A stretch of DNA of 64,000 nucleotides, from positions 1,488,001-1,552,000 of the forward strand of contig NZ_CP024633.1 of NCBI RefSeq assembly GCF_004924335.1, written 5' to 3'. Position 1 is the first letter of the stretch. Each line of letters opens with the position of its first letter. A program made the translations under genes and the position numbers. This DNA comes from Mycobacteroides salmoniphilum. GTDB taxonomy: Bacteria > Actinomycetota > Actinomycetes > Mycobacteriales > Mycobacteriaceae. Below, piece after piece: positions 8,606 to 18,654 of the stretch. A model generated the notes under the pieces. That model searched no databases. It saw only the letters and a program-made list of their open reading frames with translations, and was not told the DNA's origin.

Positions 8606-10032
8606 TGCCCGCGCGTAAGCCTCCCAAGCCGTCGCTGCCCCTGGCGCCGCACGGTCTGCCGGGTCATCTGGTGGGTTTCGTGGAAGCGCTACGCGAACAA
8701 GGCATCTCGGTGGGTCCATCGGAGACGGTGGACGCGGGCCGAGTGATGATGGTGCTGGGACTGCAGAGCCGCACCGAACTCCGTGAAGGTCTGGCCTGCG
8801 CGGTTTTGCGCCGCGCCGATCATCGGCCCACCTTCGATGTGCTGTTCGACCTATGGTTCCCGCCCGCGCTGGGCGCTCGTTTCGTCGATGATTCCGACGA
8901 ATCGGCGGCCCTTGATATCGACGATATCGAGCAGGTGCGTGAGCAGCTGATCGACCTGCTGGCCTCCGACGCCGGCGACCTGCCACTGAATTCGTTGATC
9001 GCTCAGATCGTGGAGGCGTACGGGAAGTACAACTCCACCCGCGGAACCTCCTACTCGGCCTACCAGGCCATGAAATCGCTGTCTCTGGACCAAATTGAGG
9101 CCAAACTGCTGATGGGCCTGCTCGGCAGTGGCGACTCCGATTCCCCAGCGTCACCAACGGACCAGGCCGTCGCGAAAGCTATTGCCAAACAGCGCATCTC
9201 GAAGGTGCGCCAGCTGGTCGAGGCAGAGACAAAACGCCGCACCGCCGAGCAGCTGGGGCGGGAACGAGTGACCGCGTACGGGGTGCCGCAATTGGCCGAG
9301 AATGTGGAGTTCCTGCGCGCTTCGGGGGAGCAGCTGCGCAACATGCGCCAGGTGGTGCACCCGTTGGCGCGGATGTTGGCCAGCCGTCTGGCCGCCCGGC
9401 GCCGCCGGGCCCACACCGGTCAGATTGATCTGCGCCGCACACTGCGCAAGTCCATGTCCACCGGCGGCGTGCCCATCGACGTTGTGCAGAAGAAGCCCCG
9501 TCCGGCCCGCCCCGAACTGGTGGTGCTCTGCGATGTGTCGGGATCGGTGGCCGGGTTCTCGCATTTCACGCTGCTGCTGGTGCATGCACTGCGTCAGCAG
9601 TTCTCGCGGGTGCGTGTCTTCGCGTTCATCGACACCACCGACGAGGTGACCCACCTGTTCACGCCCGACACCGACCTGGCCGAGGCCATCGTGCGGATCA
9701 CCCGGGAGGCAGAGGTGTTCACCGGCGACGGACACAGCGACTACGGGCACGCCTTCAAGACGTTTATCGAGAAGTTCCCGACGGTTCTTTCCCCGCGCAG
9801 TGCGCTGCTCATCCTGGGTGACGGACGCACCAACTACCGCAATCCTGCCGTCGAGGTGCTCTCCTCGATGGTGTCCTCCAGCCGCCACGCTCACTGGCTC
9901 AATCCCGAACCCAAGAACCACTGGGGAACCGGTGATTCGGCCGCCACGCGGTACCAGGACGCCATCACCATGCACGAATGCCGATCGGCCAAGCAGCTGG
10001 CCACCGTGATCGACAACCTGCTGCCCGTCTAG
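8605..10032 (+). CDS. VWA domain protein, CoxE-like (MoxR partner)
   Basis: Product of 475 aa. The C-terminal half is a von Willebrand A domain with the MIDAS start [13 protein letters not shown] (D-x-S-x-S, about residue 308) and [13 protein letters not shown] near 395. The N-terminal half resembles CoxE-type proteins ([20 protein letters not shown]). A long charged linker joins the two. The start overlaps the MoxR stop (TAATG), which points to tight coupling and to a MoxR-VWA complex that remodels or inserts metal into an unknown client. No client enzyme is obvious next to it. Confidence 0.87.
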   Translation: MPARKPPKPSLPLAPHGLPGHLVGFVEALREQGISVGPSETVDAGRVMMVLGLQSRTELREGLACAVLRRADHRPTFDVLFDLWFPPALGARFVDDSDESAALDIDDIEQVREQLIDLLASDAGDLPLNSLIAQIVEAYGKYNSTRGTSYSAYQAMKSLSLDQIEAKLLMGLLGSGDSDSPASPTDQAVAKAIAKQRISKVRQLVEAETKRRTAEQLGRERVTAYGVPQLAENVEFLRASGEQLRNMRQVVHPLARMLASRLAARRRRAHTGQIDLRRTLRKSMSTGGVPIDVVQKKPRPARPELVVLCDVSGSVAGFSHFTLLLVHALRQQFSRVRVFAFIDTTDEVTHLFTPDTDLAEAIVRITREAEVFTGDGHSDYGHAFKTFIEKFPTVLSPRSALLILGDGRTNYRNPAVEVLSSMVSSSRHAHWLNPEPKNHWGTGDSAATRYQDAITMHECRSAKQLATVIDNLLPV

Positions 10033-10064
10033 CGCCGGTCAGCACTCCAGTAAGCTGGCAATTC

Positions 10065-10724
10065 GTGCAATCTGTCCCCGACGCTCTTCGCGCAAGCGGC
10101 TCATCGCCGCGCCGCCGACTTGGCGTGATGGGCGGGACGTTCGACCCCATCCATCACGGTCACTTGGTTGCCGCCAGCGAGGTCGCCGACCGGTTTGAAC
10201 TCGACGAGGTCGTCTTCGTGCCGACGGGAGAGCCGTGGCAGAAGCAGGGGCGCAAGGTCAGCGCCGCCGAGCATCGGTATCTGATGACCGTCATCGCGAC
10301 CGCATCAAATCCGCGGTTCACCGTCAGCCGGGCCGATATCGACCGTGGCGGCGCGACCTACACCGTCGATACCCTCATCGACCTCCGAGACGCGCATCCC
10401 GACGCGGACCTGTACTTCATCACCGGCGCAGACGCGCTGGCATCGATCCTGTCGTGGGAGAACTGGGAGCAGCTGTTCACCTTGGCCAAGTTCATAGGGG
10501 TCAGCCGACCCGGATACGAACTGAGTTCCGATCACATCGCCCATGCCGAGCTGCCTCCCGACGGGCTCTCGCTCGTCGAAGTGCCCGCGCTCGCCATCTC
10601 GTCGACCGACTGCCGGATTCGGGCAGGCCAGGCACGGCCGATTTGGTACCTGGTACCGGACGGGGTCGTGCAGTACGTCGCTAAACATCAGCTTTACAGT
10701 CAGAACCGAGGGGACGCCGCATGA
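10065..10724 (+). CDS. nadD: Nicotinate-nucleotide adenylyltransferase
   Basis: Makes nicotinate adenine dinucleotide from NaMN and ATP in NAD synthesis. The product has 219 aa. [15 protein letters not shown] carries the nucleotidyltransferase (H/T)-x-G-H motif, and ISSTDCRIR near residue 178 is the second ATP-binding motif. GTG 10065 is the only in-frame start that keeps the first beta strand (RRLGVMGG) and is not inside the VWA gene. The extra N-terminus [14 protein letters not shown] comes from the dispersed 22-bp repeat. The stop overlaps rsfS by 4 nt. Confidence 0.93.
   Translation: MQSVPDALRASGSSPRRRLGVMGGTFDPIHHGHLVAASEVADRFELDEVVFVPTGEPWQKQGRKVSAAEHRYLMTVIATASNPRFTVSRADIDRGGATYTVDTLIDLRDAHPDADLYFITGADALASILSWENWEQLFTLAKFIGVSRPGYELSSDHIAHAELPPDGLSLVEVPALAISSTDCRIRAGQARPIWYLVPDGVVQYVAKHQLYSQNRGDAA
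10084..10105 (-). repeat. Dispersed 22-bp element, copy 2
   Basis: Exact copy within the predicted first 14 codons of nadD, in the same frame (LRASGSS) as copy 1 in the MoxR gene. Confidence 0.85.
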
Positions 10725-11122
10725 CCGCTACCACAGATGCCGTCGAGCTTGCGACGCTGGCCGCACAGGCCGCCGCAGCCAAGCTCGCCACCGATGTCGT
10801 CGTTATCGACGTCTCCGAACAGCTGGTCATCACCGACTGTTTCGTGATCGCCTCGGCCTCTAATGAGCGTCAGGTGAACGCGATCGTCGACGAGGTGGAA
10901 GAGCAGCTGCGCCGGCGCGGTCAGAAGCCGGTGCGCCGCGAAGGCGGCCGCGAGGGCCGCTGGACGCTCCTGGACTATGTGGATGTGGTTGTACACGTCC
11001 AGCATGAGGACGAGCGTAATTACTATGCGCTGGAACGGCTTTGGCGTGACTGCCCGACCATCCCCGTGGATCTGGACGCGTTGCCGGCCGAGGCCCCGGC
11101 CGAGACGGAGGACGGCGCATGA
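10721..11122 (+). CDS. rsfS: Ribosomal silencing factor RsfS
   Basis: Binds uL14 on the 50S subunit and blocks subunit joining when nutrients are short. The product has 133 aa. Family marks: [27 protein letters not shown], then [34 protein letters not shown], the typical C-terminal block. ATG 10721 overlaps the nadD stop, and the gene ends overlapping gpgP by 4 nt. nadD-rsfS is a widespread pair. Confidence 0.96.
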   Translation: MTATTDAVELATLAAQAAAAKLATDVVVIDVSEQLVITDCFVIASASNERQVNAIVDEVEEQLRRRGQKPVRREGGREGRWTLLDYVDVVVHVQHEDERNYYALERLWRDCPTIPVDLDALPAEAPAETEDGA

Positions 11123-11784
11123 TCCGTCGGTTGGTGCTGCTGCGGCATGGGCAGACGACCTTCAACGCCGACAGCCGGATGCAGGGACAGCTGGACACCG
11201 GGCTGTCCGATCTGGGCCGGGCGCAGGCGGTCGCGGCCGCCGAGGTGCTGGCCAAGCGGCTGCCACTGGCGATCGTGTCCTCGGATCTGCAGCGGGCGTA
11301 TGACACCGCGACGGCGCTGGCGGATCGCTGCCATGTCGAGGTGTCGGTCGATGAGCGGCTGCGGGAAACACATCTGGGCGATTGGCAGGGGTTGACCCAC
11401 CACGAGGTCGACGCTATTGCCCCAGGTGCCCGCGCCGAGTGGCGCGATGATGCGACGTTGGCGCCGCACGGCGGAGAGAGCCGCATCGATGTCGCCAATC
11501 GCAGTCTGCCCCTCGTCGCCGAACTCGTTGACTCGGTGACGGAATGGGGAACCGACGAGCGCGATCACCCGGTGGTCCTTGTTGCCCATGGCGGTCTGAT
11601 CGCCGCGCTGACCGCCGCACTGCTGCGGCTGGATGTCAGCAACTGGCCGGTGCTCGGCGGGATGGGCAATGCGAGCTGGGTCCAGCTGGGCGGACATTCG
11701 GCGGACGGCGCCGGATTCGACGGCATCCGGTGGCGCCTGGATGTCTGGAACGCCTCGGCACAGGTGACCAATGACGTCCTCTGA
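11119..11784 (+). CDS. gpgP: Histidine phosphatase, probable glucosyl-3-phosphoglycerate phosphatase
   Basis: Product of 221 aa with the phosphoglycerate-mutase-like catalytic signature [12 protein letters not shown] (R9, H10, G11) and the second His in [12 protein letters not shown] near residue 155. By position (rsfS-gpgP-octT) it matches the mycobacterial phosphatase that makes glucosylglycerate for methylglucose lipopolysaccharide. The family fit is visible; the substrate comes from synteny. It overlaps octT by 14 nt. Confidence 0.87.
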   Translation: MIRRLVLLRHGQTTFNADSRMQGQLDTGLSDLGRAQAVAAAEVLAKRLPLAIVSSDLQRAYDTATALADRCHVEVSVDERLRETHLGDWQGLTHHEVDAIAPGARAEWRDDATLAPHGGESRIDVANRSLPLVAELVDSVTEWGTDERDHPVVLVAHGGLIAALTAALLRLDVSNWPVLGGMGNASWVQLGGHSADGAGFDGIRWRLDVWNASAQVTNDVL

Positions 11785-12514
11785 GGGAGGCTCAGAGCGT
11801 AAGAAGCTGCTGATCTTTGCCGACTCGTTGTCCTACTACGGACCAACCGGGGGTCTGCCCGCCGACGATCCCAGGATCTGGCCCAATATCGTTGGGCAGC
11901 ATCTCGGTTGGGATGTCGAACTGATCGCCCGAATTGGCTGGACCTGCCGGGACGTGTGGTGGGCGGCGATCCAGGACCCGCGGGCATGGGCAGCGGTACC
12001 GCACGCCGGGGCCGTCATCTTCGCGACAAGTGGGATGGATTCACTGCCGTCGCCCCTTCCGACGGCCTTGCGGGAGTCGATCAGGCTGATTCGTCCGCCG
12101 AGACTGCGCAGCTGGATCCGCGACGGGTACGGTTGGTTGCAGCCCCGGCTTTCACCCATTGCGCGAGTGGCGCTGCCCCCCACGCTCACCGTGGAATACC
12201 TTGAAAAGACTCGCGGGGCACTGGATTTCAACCGTCCCGGGCTGCCCATGATCGCCTCATTGCCGTCGGTGCACATCGCCGAGTCGTATGGCCGCGTGCA
12301 CTCGGGCCGGGAGGCCACCGCGTCCGCCATCCAGAGCTGGGCATCGGAACACAAGATGCCGGTGGTTGACCTGAAGGAAGCCGTCGGCGAGGAGATCTTC
12401 GCGGGCCGGGGGAATCCGGACGGAATCCACTGGAACTTTGTTGCGCATGAGCGCGTTGCCGAATTGATGATCAACGCACTGCGGACCGTGCTGCCCGAGC
12501 TCGGGGTTCGGTGA
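11771..12514 (+). CDS. octT: SGNH-type acyltransferase, probable diglucosylglycerate octanoyltransferase
   Basis: Product of 247 aa. [16 protein letters not shown] supplies the nucleophile Ser of an SGNH hydrolase fold (D-S at 18-19), and [10 protein letters not shown] near residue 216 supplies the D-x-x-H part of the triad. It lies directly after gpgP, as in mycobacteria, where this gene adds octanoate to the diglucosylglycerate primer of methylglucose lipopolysaccharide. The exact acyl donor and acceptor rest on family knowledge, not on this sequence. Confidence 0.82.
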   Translation: MTSSEGGSERKKLLIFADSLSYYGPTGGLPADDPRIWPNIVGQHLGWDVELIARIGWTCRDVWWAAIQDPRAWAAVPHAGAVIFATSGMDSLPSPLPTALRESIRLIRPPRLRSWIRDGYGWLQPRLSPIARVALPPTLTVEYLEKTRGALDFNRPGLPMIASLPSVHIAESYGRVHSGREATASAIQSWASEHKMPVVDLKEAVGEEIFAGRGNPDGIHWNFVAHERVAELMINALRTVLPELGVR

Positions 12515-12517
12515 CCC

Positions 12518-13354
12518 ATGCCGGTTGTGGTGGTGACAGATTCAGGGGCGCGACTGCAACCGCAAGACGCCGAGATGCTGGGTATCCGGCTAGTGCCGTT
12601 GCATGTCTTGACCGGCGATCTGGACCTGCGTGACGGCGTGGATCCCATCCCCGCCTCGGTGTACGAGAAGGGTCGTGCCACTACTGCGGGCGCGTCGCCG
12701 GCCGAGCTGACCGAGGTGTATCGGCAGGCCCTGATCGACAGCGGCGGCGATGGCGTGGTCGCAGTCCATCTGTCCGGCAGATTGTCGAGCACGTTCGAAG
12801 CCGCCGAACAGGCGGCCCGTGAGTACGGCGATCGGCTGCATGTCGTTGATTCACGGTCGGCCGCGATGGGTAGCGGTTTCGTCGCGCTGGCCGCGGCCCG
12901 GGCCGCGGCCGCCGGTGCCGACCTGAATGCGGCGTACCAGGCTGCGCGGGATGCGGTGGGGCGCAGTCGATGTGTCATGGTGGTGCACAAATTGGATCAC
13001 CTGAGGCGCAGCGGACGTATCAGTGCCACCTCGTCCTGGCTCGGCACCGCGCTGGCCCTCAAGCCGGTGCTGCAGATCGACGATGACGGAAAGCTGGTTC
13101 TCGCGCAGCGTGTCCGCACCGCCACCAAGGCGATCGGGGCGATGGTCGACAACATCGTCGACTTCGTGGGGGAGCGTCGCGTCTCGGTGACAATCCACCA
13201 CGTGGACAACACCGAAACCGCCGAGAAGGTCAACGAGCTGGTGTGCTCGCGGCTGAATACCGCTCATGATCCGGTGATCTCGGAGATGGGGCCGGTGCTG
13301 GCAGTGCACGTGGGTCCTGGTGCTGTCGGGGTATGCGCCGAACCCGTGGAGTGA
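12518..13354 (+). CDS. DegV family fatty-acid-binding protein
   Basis: Product of 278 aa. MPVVVVTDSGARLQ at the start and TTAGASPAELTEVYRQAL near residue 50 are DegV signatures. DegV proteins bind a long-chain fatty acid and, in Firmicutes, present it to fatty acid kinase. It follows octT by 3 nt, so it is probably co-transcribed and may supply an acyl chain for that pathway (inference). No eis gene follows, unlike M. tuberculosis. Confidence 0.9.
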   Translation: MPVVVVTDSGARLQPQDAEMLGIRLVPLHVLTGDLDLRDGVDPIPASVYEKGRATTAGASPAELTEVYRQALIDSGGDGVVAVHLSGRLSSTFEAAEQAAREYGDRLHVVDSRSAAMGSGFVALAAARAAAAGADLNAAYQAARDAVGRSRCVMVVHKLDHLRRSGRISATSSWLGTALALKPVLQIDDDGKLVLAQRVRTATKAIGAMVDNIVDFVGERRVSVTIHHVDNTETAEKVNELVCSRLNTAHDPVISEMGPVLAVHVGPGAVGVCAEPVE

Positions 13355-13450
13355 GGTAGGGGCGTTCGGAGTTCTCCACAGCCTTGGTATTGATCCACAG
13401 ATCCCCCTTCGCCTCTGGCCGGATGGTCTGGCGCTTTCTAGCGTCGGGAT

Positions 13451-14251
13451 ATGGAACCCGAGCTGCTGCACCGACGCCTTGCGCCGCCCGGGCGCGCGGC
13501 TGACGACGATGACGACGACGTCGATGTCGCGGGGGCGGCCGGTGTAGAGCCGGATTCTGCGTTGCGTTGGCTCCCGGATTCACTGACGCCGGGCAGTGCG
13601 CGGGGGTGGCTCGAGTCCGTCCGCACCGACCCCGGTCGTGCCGGGATGGTCGCTCTGGGTGCCATTGGCATGCTGGCAGTACTGGTCACCATCTTCACCG
13701 TGATGCGTCAGCCGCCACCCCCAGTGAGTGCACATCTTCCTCCGGTGCAACCGGTTTCCTCGAGCTCGGTGTCTGCGCCGAGTTCCCTGGTCATCAGTGT
13801 GGCCGGCCTGGTGAAGCGACCGGGCCTGGTCACGTTGTCCAGCGGTGCGCGAGTCGCCGATGCGGTGACAGCGGCTGGGGGTGCGGTCGACGGCGCCGAT
13901 GTGGTGACGCTCAACATGGCTCGGCCGGTTGTCGACGGTGATCAGATAGTGGTTGGCCTGGCTCCGGCGCCCGGACAGCCGGTAGGGATGACGAGCTCGA
14001 TTATCGCCGCCGGGCAGCCACCTTCCGCGAGTGGCGGCTCCAGGGGGCCGGTACCGCCGGGGCGGATAAACCTCAACACGGCAACCGAATCCGAGCTGGA
14101 TACGCTGCCCGGTGTGGGGCCGGTCATGGCGGCGTCGATTGTGCGGTGGCGCTCTGAACATGGCAAGTTCACCAGCATCGATCAGCTCTCGGAGGTCGAC
14201 GGGTTCGGTCCCGCGCGGCTGGACAAGCTGCGCGCCCTTGTCGTGTTGTGA
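13451..14251 (+). CDS. comEA: ComEA-like DNA-binding protein
   Basis: Product of 266 aa: a cytoplasmic N-terminus with an acidic DDDDDVD stretch, one membrane segment (GMVALGAIGMLAVLVTIFTVM, about residues 57-77), an SLBB domain (VISVAGLVKRPGLVTL..., about 115-175), and a C-terminal helix-hairpin-helix pair (INLNTATESELDTLPGVG, about 200-266). It would hold incoming double-stranded DNA outside the membrane and pass it to the ComEC channel encoded next. The GTG of comEC overlaps its stop. The 96 bp before it holds no visible gene. Confidence 0.92.
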   Translation: MEPELLHRRLAPPGRAADDDDDDVDVAGAAGVEPDSALRWLPDSLTPGSARGWLESVRTDPGRAGMVALGAIGMLAVLVTIFTVMRQPPPPVSAHLPPVQPVSSSSVSAPSSLVISVAGLVKRPGLVTLSSGARVADAVTAAGGAVDGADVVTLNMARPVVDGDQIVVGLAPAPGQPVGMTSSIIAAGQPPSASGGSRGPVPPGRINLNTATESELDTLPGVGPVMAASIVRWRSEHGKFTSIDQLSEVDGFGPARLDKLRALVVL

Positions 14252-15783
14252 CTCACGCCTATTTCGTGAATGCGGTCCGCGCCGATGAGTCTCTTCTGGA
14301 TCTGCGGCTGGTACCTCCCGCGCTTGCCGCCTGGGCCGCTACCGCCGCGGGAATCCTGTGGCCCATAGGCTATTTCCTGGCCGCGGTGTTGGCCCTCGGA
14401 GCACTGGGCGTGCACCTGTTTCGTCGCCGGCTGAGCAAGGCCTTCGTCACCGCGGCGCTCGTCGTCCTCATCGCCGGTGTTGGATTTTCGGTTGCCGCGA
14501 CGATGCGACGCGACGGGGTGCAGAGTCATCCCTTGCGCTCCCGCGTGGGACACGTTGTTGCGGTGCAGCTGCGGGTCACGGATGACCCGCGATCGATCAG
14601 CGGAGGGCGCGCGATGGCACGCGCCGACCTTGTCGCGATGGGCGATCCCGCACAGCCGAGTGCCGGCTCGGTCGTCGTCTTCGGGTCATCGTCGCTACTG
14701 GGCGCCGTCGCGGTCGGCGACACCCTCCAGCTGCGCGCGGTGGTCACCCGTTCCGCGCGGCATGATCTGACCGTCGTCACGCTCGCCGCCGTAGGAGAAC
14801 CCACGGTCATCGGCCACTCGCCAATTCATGGTGCCGCCAATAGCATTCGTGATCGATTTGTCGAGGTCGCGCGAAGTGCGCTGCCTGCCGACCAAGCCGC
14901 GCTGCTGCCGGCACTGGTGTTGGGGGATACCAGCGCGCTCGATGAGGGCACCATCGCGATGTTTCGAACATCGGGACTTACCCACTTGATGGCGGTGTCG
15001 GGGGCCAACGTGTCCATCGTGTGTGGGGCCGTATTGTTGCTGGGGCGATTGATCGGCCTACGGGCCTCGGTGATGTTGGCGGGGCTCGTTCTGATCGGTT
15101 TCGTCATCCTCGTCAGGCCCTCACCGAGCGTGTTGAGAGCGGCGGCGATGGGTGCGATCGGGCTACTTGGTGTGCTGACAGCGCGGCGTCGGCAGGCAGT
15201 ACCGGCCTTGGCGGCAACGGCTTTGGTGCTGCTCGCCATATCACCGGGTCTTGCCGTGGACATCGGGTTTGCGTTGTCGGTGGTCGCCACGGCGGCCCTG
15301 GTGGTGTTGGCGCCGCGCTGGTCGGTGCGCCTGACCGCCCGGGGCTGGCCCAAACCATTGGCCGATGCGCTATGCATCGCGGTGGCGGCGCAGGTGGTCA
15401 CCGCGCCGCTGATCGCCGCGATCTCCGGAAGCGTCAGCCTGGCATCTGTGGCCGCGAACATGGTCGCGGGCGTCGTCATCGCGCCCATCACCATCCTGGG
15501 TACGGCGGCCGCGGGGCTTGCCGTGATCTCACCGCAGACCGCAGGTCTGCTGGTGCGGTTCTGTGGCCCGGAACTGTGGTGGCTGCTGCGCGTCGCCGAC
15601 TATGCCGGCGCGGGTGGATCGACAGCGATTTCGGTGCCCTCGGGTGCGATCGGCTTCGTGATTGTGGCGGTCGCGCTGGGATTTTCGCTGTGGCTATGGC
15701 GCCGGTGGTGGTTCCGCGCAGTGGTCTGGTTCGCGGCGCTGTGTGTACTCGCGTTGGTTATCTCGGCGAGGCTGGTGAGCTGA
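14248..15783 (+). CDS. comEC: ComEC/Rec2-type DNA uptake channel, short form
   Basis: Product of 511 aa with many membrane segments. The competence core is present: LPALVLGDTSALDEGTIAMFRTSGLTHLMAVSGANVSI. An OB-like stretch precedes it (VVAVQLRVTDDPRS). The C-terminal metallo-beta-lactamase nuclease domain of full-length ComEC (about 750 aa) is missing: the protein ends after a last hydrophobic helix near residue 510. M. tuberculosis also has a short form. Natural transformation in the host is not shown by this. Confidence 0.9.
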   Translation: MTHAYFVNAVRADESLLDLRLVPPALAAWAATAAGILWPIGYFLAAVLALGALGVHLFRRRLSKAFVTAALVVLIAGVGFSVAATMRRDGVQSHPLRSRVGHVVAVQLRVTDDPRSISGGRAMARADLVAMGDPAQPSAGSVVVFGSSSLLGAVAVGDTLQLRAVVTRSARHDLTVVTLAAVGEPTVIGHSPIHGAANSIRDRFVEVARSALPADQAALLPALVLGDTSALDEGTIAMFRTSGLTHLMAVSGANVSIVCGAVLLLGRLIGLRASVMLAGLVLIGFVILVRPSPSVLRAAAMGAIGLLGVLTARRRQAVPALAATALVLLAISPGLAVDIGFALSVVATAALVVLAPRWSVRLTARGWPKPLADALCIAVAAQVVTAPLIAAISGSVSLASVAANMVAGVVIAPITILGTAAAGLAVISPQTAGLLVRFCGPELWWLLRVADYAGAGGSTAISVPSGAIGFVIVAVALGFSLWLWRRWWFRAVVWFAALCVLALVISARLVS

Positions 15784-15827
15784 TGGGGGATCTCTGCATC
15801 CTGTCGCTCGCAGCCGGGCACCACGAG

Positions 15828-17243
15828 CTACGTCCCGGAAACGGCGAACTGGCGCTGAGGTACTTGATCGGGTACGTCGTGCCGCCGCCGGCCGTGGCGC
15901 AGCACCCGCAGCAGGAATGCAGGCCGTCGCATCAGCGATGGGGAGTCGTGCAGGTGGCTGACGCGCAGGATCGTTTCGGTGATGCGAATGTCCTCACGCG
16001 CGGCGGACATCATCGTGAGCGCCCACCACGCCAACAGCCTCCAGGCGATGCGTTGTGTGACAGAGGCATTCGCGGGTGTTCCGGTTAACAGGGGAGCGGC
16101 CATTTTGTTCTGTTGCCACACCGCGTTGATGCGTCGGCCGACGGCCCCGAAGTACCGATGGGCGAGTTCGGCGTCGCCCGCGATAAGGCAGTCGCGCAAA
16201 GTCACCGCCTCGACAAGGGCCATCGTCATCCCTTGTCCCTTGATGGGATCCAGGCTGCAGATCGCGTCTCCGATCACCAGCAGACCCTCGGGGAACTGCT
16301 GAATCTGGTCATAGCGTCGCCACACGGCTTCGCGGTATCGGTAGGTGTGCACGTCGCCAATCGGTACTGCCGACCGGACGGTGTCCAAGAGCTCGGTGGG
16401 TACGAATTGTTCGGCGAAGGAGATCATTTCGGCGAAGGTGGTGGGCGGTTCGTCCTGATTGAATGTGCCCAGGGTCATCATCACGGTGCCGTTCTCGCAG
16501 CGTGCGATTGCTCCACCGTGGGGGTGTTCTGGTGCCGGGTTGAAGAAGGTCAGCTTGTCCAGGTCGACATCATCGGGAACGTGCAGCAGCTGACTGGCGT
16601 AGGTGACGGGCGATGTCATGCGGACCTCGGCAGGCCTTTCACACCCGAGGCGATCCAAAAAGGTCTGAGTCCGCGGAGTCCGCCCGGTGGCGTCAACCAC
16701 CAGGTCCGCGATGAGCGTCGTGACCAGCCCCGTGGATCGTCGCGCTACCCGAACGCCCGTGACGCGATGCTCCTCGGTCATGGGCTCGATGACATCGTGT
16801 CCGTCGAGGAATCTGACATTGTCGATCAGTCGAACATTTTGTCGTACATGTGATTCCAGGAAGGGCCGGGTCGTGAGGTACAGCTTGAAGGTTCCTGGGT
16901 CACTGAACTTCTCTGATCGGTTGAACATCTCATGTGGCCCGATCAGCATCCTGACGCGGGAGAGGTCACCCTCATCGCACACGGTGGCCCCATCGGCCCG
17001 GAGCTCTGCGAGAATTCCGGGGAAGAGTTGTTCCAGCGCCTCGGTGCCCGAGCTCATGAACATGTGGATGTGCTGACCCTGCCGCACGCCGGTGCGCGCG
17101 GTGGCGTCCGCTCCCAATTCGTCGCGCTCGACCACGGTGACCGATGCGTAAGACTCCGACAGCACCCTGGCTGCCAGTAGTCCGGCCATCCCGGCCCCCA
17201 GGACTACTGCGTGATCTCTGTGTTCCCGCGCTTCAGGTGTCAT
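15828..17243 (-). CDS. FAD-dependent oxidoreductase (monooxygenase-like)
   Basis: Product of 471 aa. The Rossmann motif VVLGAGMAGLLAARVL is at about residues 12-27, with the ribose-binding acidic residue in VTVVERDEL. A second FAD motif, LLVIGDAICSLDPIKGQGM, is near residue 325. The family includes aromatic hydroxylases and geranylgeranyl-reductase-like proteins; the substrate cannot be read from the sequence. It is transcribed away from comEC and downstream of the membrane cluster, with an AT-rich 85-bp leader (17244-17328), so it probably has its own promoter. Confidence 0.8.
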   Translation of the reverse strand: MTPEAREHRDHAVVLGAGMAGLLAARVLSESYASVTVVERDELGADATARTGVRQGQHIHMFMSSGTEALEQLFPGILAELRADGATVCDEGDLSRVRMLIGPHEMFNRSEKFSDPGTFKLYLTTRPFLESHVRQNVRLIDNVRFLDGHDVIEPMTEEHRVTGVRVARRSTGLVTTLIADLVVDATGRTPRTQTFLDRLGCERPAEVRMTSPVTYASQLLHVPDDVDLDKLTFFNPAPEHPHGGAIARCENGTVMMTLGTFNQDEPPTTFAEMISFAEQFVPTELLDTVRSAVPIGDVHTYRYREAVWRRYDQIQQFPEGLLVIGDAICSLDPIKGQGMTMALVEAVTLRDCLIAGDAELAHRYFGAVGRRINAVWQQNKMAAPLLTGTPANASVTQRIAWRLLAWWALTMMSAAREDIRITETILRVSHLHDSPSLMRRPAFLLRVLRHGRRRHDVPDQVPQRQFAVSGT

Positions 17244-17328
17244 CGCCGATCCTTTCGTCTCGATGCACCCTACTCTTACTACTCTCTTAATTTCTTAGAA
17301 AAGCCTTAGATTTGAGGCGGCGGAGTCG

Positions 17329-18654
17329 TCATCCGCCGAAGAGCAGATACAGCCCGGTGAAGGTGTAACCGACCATCACCAGCATCATCGCCAGCTGCCC
17401 GGTCACCTGGTGTCTCCTGGGCAAAACCCGCAGGGCCCGGTCGTGCGCGGCCATCACGCCCGCGATGTGCCCGGCCAGCACGAAACCCACCTTGAGCGTC
17501 GCGAGCACCGCGGGGTGCATCGACAGGAGATACGAGACGTCGACACCGGAGAACCATCCCCGCCCGAGGGGATCGGCGAGCCGCAGCAGGGTCTGCTGGC
17601 CGCGCTCCACGAGATAGGTCAGATAGTGAGCGAACACATAACCGATGACGATCGGGATCAGCGAGTGCGCGAGCAGGCCCGGCAGCGCGCGCCGAGTGGC
17701 AGCGGTGACGCCGCCGGTCGCGCGCGCGGCCAGGCAGAAGGTGCCGGCGACCGTGGCCACGAAGACCGTCAGCCCGACGGTTCGGACCGCGATGGCCGCG
17801 ACCGTCGAGTCACCGGCAAGTTCGTCGACGAACGCGCGCCAGCCGGGCATGGCCGAGAAGCTGTCGAACGCGGTCGAACCCAGCAGGACCGCGAGCACCG
17901 CCACGATGCCCGGCCGAATCGGCAGTGACGGCAGATGATCGAACGGATTGCCGACCGCGAGGCGGCCGTCAGCGTTGCGCCGTACGGGTGACAGCCGTGA
18001 GGCCACCATGCTGTACACCTCGAACGGATCGGCCCGTCCGGACCAGCGCGTGCCACATGCCAGCGTGCCCGCGAGTGTGATCACCAGATACGCCAATAGC
18101 CAGATCTTCACCGCACGAAGCGATCCGGGGTCCGCACTGGCCAGTTCCAACCAGACGAACAGATAGAGCCCGGCGGCCGCGGGCCAATATCCCCACCGCC
18201 GTGGGTATTCGGCGGGCGGAGGCCGTCGCGAGAAGGCGAGTAATCGGTATATGGCGCGCACGGGAGACAGCAGCCGCCATACCGGCCCGAACAGCAGCGA
18301 CAACGCGACCACCCCGACCCACAGCAGTACGTAGAAGACGCCCGGCAGTGGGTTCCTGCCGTCTTGGGGGCCGAACACAGCGGCCACGGTGATCCACGCG
18401 GTCGCCAGGAGTACCAGTGCGGTAGCGGCCCAACGCGCGGCCGGACCGTCGGCGACGGCCGTGATCCAGGCCGGCAGTGGTCGCCCGGGCCGGTCCGCGT
18501 CGAACCGGGGCTTCTTCCAGGCCAGCGCAACCACGGCGAAGGTGAACGTCAACGCCCACGCCGCGCCGATCAGTGCGTAGGTATAGGGGATCGGAAGATC
18601 GGACGAACCGCCCAGGCCGTGGGCGAGTATGGCCGTCGACCGGCCGGCGGTCAC
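17329..18654 (-). CDS. Polytopic membrane protein of the cupredoxin cluster
   Basis: Product of 441 aa with about ten hydrophobic segments. It starts with GTG at 18654, overlapping the stop of the cupredoxin lipoprotein gene (GTGA); the longer open frame reaching 19248 runs through two other genes and is rejected. Visible blocks: HGLGGSSDLPIPYTYALIGAAWAL at the N-terminus, LLFGPVWRLLSPVRAIYRLL, ADPFEVYSMVASRLSPV, and a C-terminal helix pair. I do not recognise a named family. Its place at the end of a coupled operon suggests a partner of the 617-aa membrane protein and the cupredoxin. Confidence 0.8.
   Translation of the reverse strand: MTAGRSTAILAHGLGGSSDLPIPYTYALIGAAWALTFTFAVVALAWKKPRFDADRPGRPLPAWITAVADGPAARWAATALVLLATAWITVAAVFGPQDGRNPLPGVFYVLLWVGVVALSLLFGPVWRLLSPVRAIYRLLAFSRRPPPAEYPRRWGYWPAAAGLYLFVWLELASADPGSLRAVKIWLLAYLVITLAGTLACGTRWSGRADPFEVYSMVASRLSPVRRNADGRLAVGNPFDHLPSLPIRPGIVAVLAVLLGSTAFDSFSAMPGWRAFVDELAGDSTVAAIAVRTVGLTVFVATVAGTFCLAARATGGVTAATRRALPGLLAHSLIPIVIGYVFAHYLTYLVERGQQTLLRLADPLGRGWFSGVDVSYLLSMHPAVLATLKVGFVLAGHIAGVMAAHDRALRVLPRRHQVTGQLAMMLVMVGYTFTGLYLLFGG

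Noticed and set aside
13370..13402. Two TCCACAG words before comEA that look like DnaA boxes
   Set aside because: Only two imperfect matches, no AT-rich unwinding region, no replication genes next to them.
12515..13450. eis acetyltransferase expected after the DegV gene
   Set aside because: The gap from DegV to comEA is only 96 bp and carries no ORF.
17244..17328. Operator in the AT-rich leader of the FAD oxidoreductase gene
   Set aside because: There are small direct repeats (AGAGTA, CTAAG) but no convincing palindrome or promoter spacing, so it is not listed as a feature.
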